This document shows, in pieces, positions 62,862 to 64,000 of a stretch of DNA of 64,000 nucleotides (the first letter of the stretch is position 1; every line of letters starts with the position of its first letter). This stretch comes from Proluteimonas luteida (lineage in GTDB: Bacteria > Pseudomonadota > Gammaproteobacteria > Xanthomonadales > Xanthomonadaceae): positions 1 to 64,000 of the forward strand of contig NZ_JAIWPT010000013.1 in NCBI RefSeq assembly GCF_021191695.1, read 5' to 3'. The notes beneath the pieces are model-generated. The model saw nothing but the letters and a program-made list of their open reading frames with translations. It searched no databases and had not been told where the DNA came from. Both the position numbers and the translations under genes were made by a program.

Positions 62862-64000
62862 AGCGCGAATGCCTGGCCCTGGCGCGGCACCGTCGCATCC
62901 CAGCCGAGCGCGTGGCCGATGCGCTCGCGCAGCGCTTCGGCCGCGTCGGGCTCGCCGTGGACGATGAACACCCGCTGCGGCCGGCGCCGGAAGCCCGACA
63001 GCCAGCGCATCAGCTCGTCGCTGTCGGCGTGCGCGGACAGCATCGGCAGCTCGGCCAGTTCCGCGTTGACCGGTACCCACTGGCCGTAGATCTTCGTCTC
63101 GCGCGCGCCGTCGAGCAGCTTGCGCCCGCGCGTGCCGGCGGCCTGGAAGCCGGAGAACAGCAGGGTGTTGCGGTGGTCGGGCGCGAAGGCCGCGATGTGG
63201 TGCAGCACGCGCCCGCCGGTGGCCATGCCGCTGGCCGAGATGATGACCTTGGGATACGGATTGGCCGACAGCAGCTTCGACTCCTCGACGTCGCGGACAT
63301 AGCTGACCGCGTCGCAGGCGGCCCGGTAGTCGGCCTCGGCCAGCCTGTGCTCGTCCGGGTAGCGGTGCAGCAGGCCGTTGGCGCTGGTCGCCATGGGACT
63401 GTCCAGGTACACGGGCACGTTGCGCAGGCCGCCGCGCCGGCGCAGCAGCCACAGGTCGTGGATCAACGCCTGCGCGCGGCCGACGGCGAAGGCCGGGATC
63501 ACCACCGTGCCGCCGCGCCGCACGGTGCGCTCGATGACCTCGCCCAGCGCGGCGACCGGATCGGCCGGCACGTGGCGGCGATTGCCGTAGGTCGATTCGA
63601 TGACGACGTAGTCGGCCTCGGGCACCGGTTCCGGGTCGTGCATCACCGCATCGTCGTAACGGCCGAGATCGCCGGAGAACACCACGCGCCGGCCGCCGAT
63701 GTCGATCTGCGCGGTCGCCGCGCCGAGGATGTGGCCGGCGCGGCGCAGCACCAGCCGCGCGTCGCCGGGCAGGTCGACCGGATGGTGCAGCGGCATCGCC
63801 CGGAAGCGCTCGAGCGTGCGCTCGGCATCGGCGACCCGGTACAGCGGCAGCGCGGGCGTGTGTTTCGAGAAGCCCTTGCGGTTGGCGAACTCGGCGTCCT
63901 TCTCCTGGATCCATGCGCTGTCGAGCAGGATCAGGCTGGCGACGTCGCGCGTGGCCGGGGTGGCGAGGATGCGGCCGCTGAAGCCGTCGAGCAGCAGTCG
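62858..64000 (-). CDS. MBL-fold RNA-processing exonuclease (5' end off right edge)
   Basis: The visible 380 residues are the C-terminal two-thirds of a metallo-beta-lactamase/beta-CASP protein. Seen are RRAGHILGAATAQI, VFSGDLGR (metal ligand Asp), ESTYGNRRH, the beta-CASP stretch GGTVVIPAFAVGRAQALI, SASGMATGGRVLHHI and VHGEPDAAEALRERI. The HxHxDH motif lies outside the window. Such proteins are RNA-processing nucleases (KsgA/Ysh1 superfamily). Gene end overlaps the thymidine phosphorylase start by 4 nt. Confidence 0.9.
   Translation of the reverse strand, partial: RLLLDGFSGRILATPATRDVASLILLDSAWIQEKDAEFANRKGFSKHTPALPLYRVADAERTLERFRAMPLHHPVDLPGDARLVLRRAGHILGAATAQIDIGGRRVVFSGDLGRYDDAVMHDPEPVPEADYVVIESTYGNRRHVPADPVAALGEVIERTVRRGGTVVIPAFAVGRAQALIHDLWLLRRRGGLRNVPVYLDSPMATSANGLLHRYPDEHRLAEADYRAACDAVSYVRDVEESKLLSANPYPKVIISASGMATGGRVLHHIAAFAPDHRNTLLFSGFQAAGTRGRKLLDGARETKIYGQWVPVNAELAELPMLSAHADSDELMRWLSGFRRRPQRVFIVHGEPDAAEALRERIGHALGWDATVPRQGQAFAL

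Overview
This is a high-GC, gene-dense chromosomal window from a gammaproteobacterium. The best fit is Xanthomonadaceae of the Lysobacter/Luteimonas/Xanthomonas type. The reasons are the GC-rich codon use, the GTAG-headed REP pairs, the heptamer 'GTGATTS' repeats, the many short lipoproteins, and gene pairs familiar from that family such as aceA/aceB with a divergent LysR gene. I saw no tRNA, rRNA, CRISPR array, replication origin or intact mobile element. The 5' tip of an IS481-type transposase lies at the left edge, and two degenerate copies of the matching end sequence lie further in.

Layout. 1-10.4 kb is core metabolism: polyamine synthesis (speA, speE) around an M48 membrane protease, a P-II protein, ubiK and comM. 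11-15.2 kb is the glyoxylate shunt (aceA, aceB) with a divergent LysR gene and a palindromic operator candidate between them. 15.2-18.5 kb is an accessory island. It holds a Tle1/DUF2235-type phospholipase effector candidate, one intact putative immunity lipoprotein and one decayed paralogue of it, bracketed by a perfect 98-bp direct repeat of the LysR 3' end. 18.6-27.8 kb carries resistance functions: an AadA-like nucleotidyltransferase and a LysR/SDR/MexEF-OprN-type RND efflux operon. 28-33.8 kb holds a DUF6496 protein, a CorA-type transporter, htpG, and an AhpD-like/ECF41 sigma factor pair with its own candidate promoter.

33.8-51 kb is a mixed set of envelope, lipid and signalling genes: a TonB-domain lipoprotein, a methyltransferase, a membrane acyltransferase, a globin-coupled diguanylate cyclase, an LD-carboxypeptidase, a metallophosphoesterase overlapping an OlsF-like bifunctional ornithine-lipid synthase, a LysR/SDR/SnoaL-like cluster, and a DUF2268 protease. 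50.9-52 kb has a DUF4329 (JAB-like) protein followed by a small exported protein, a second possible effector/partner pair. 52-61.3 kb is recC-recB-recD, with start/stop overlaps at both junctions and in-frame REP-like insertions in recD and recB. 61.3-64 kb is an archaeal-type thymidine phosphorylase translationally coupled to an MBL-fold RNA-processing exonuclease that runs off the right edge.

The features most worth follow-up are the direct-repeat-flanked effector/immunity cassette with its pseudogene, the REP-derived peptides inside RecD and RecB, the ECF41 promoter candidate, and the DUF4329 pair.
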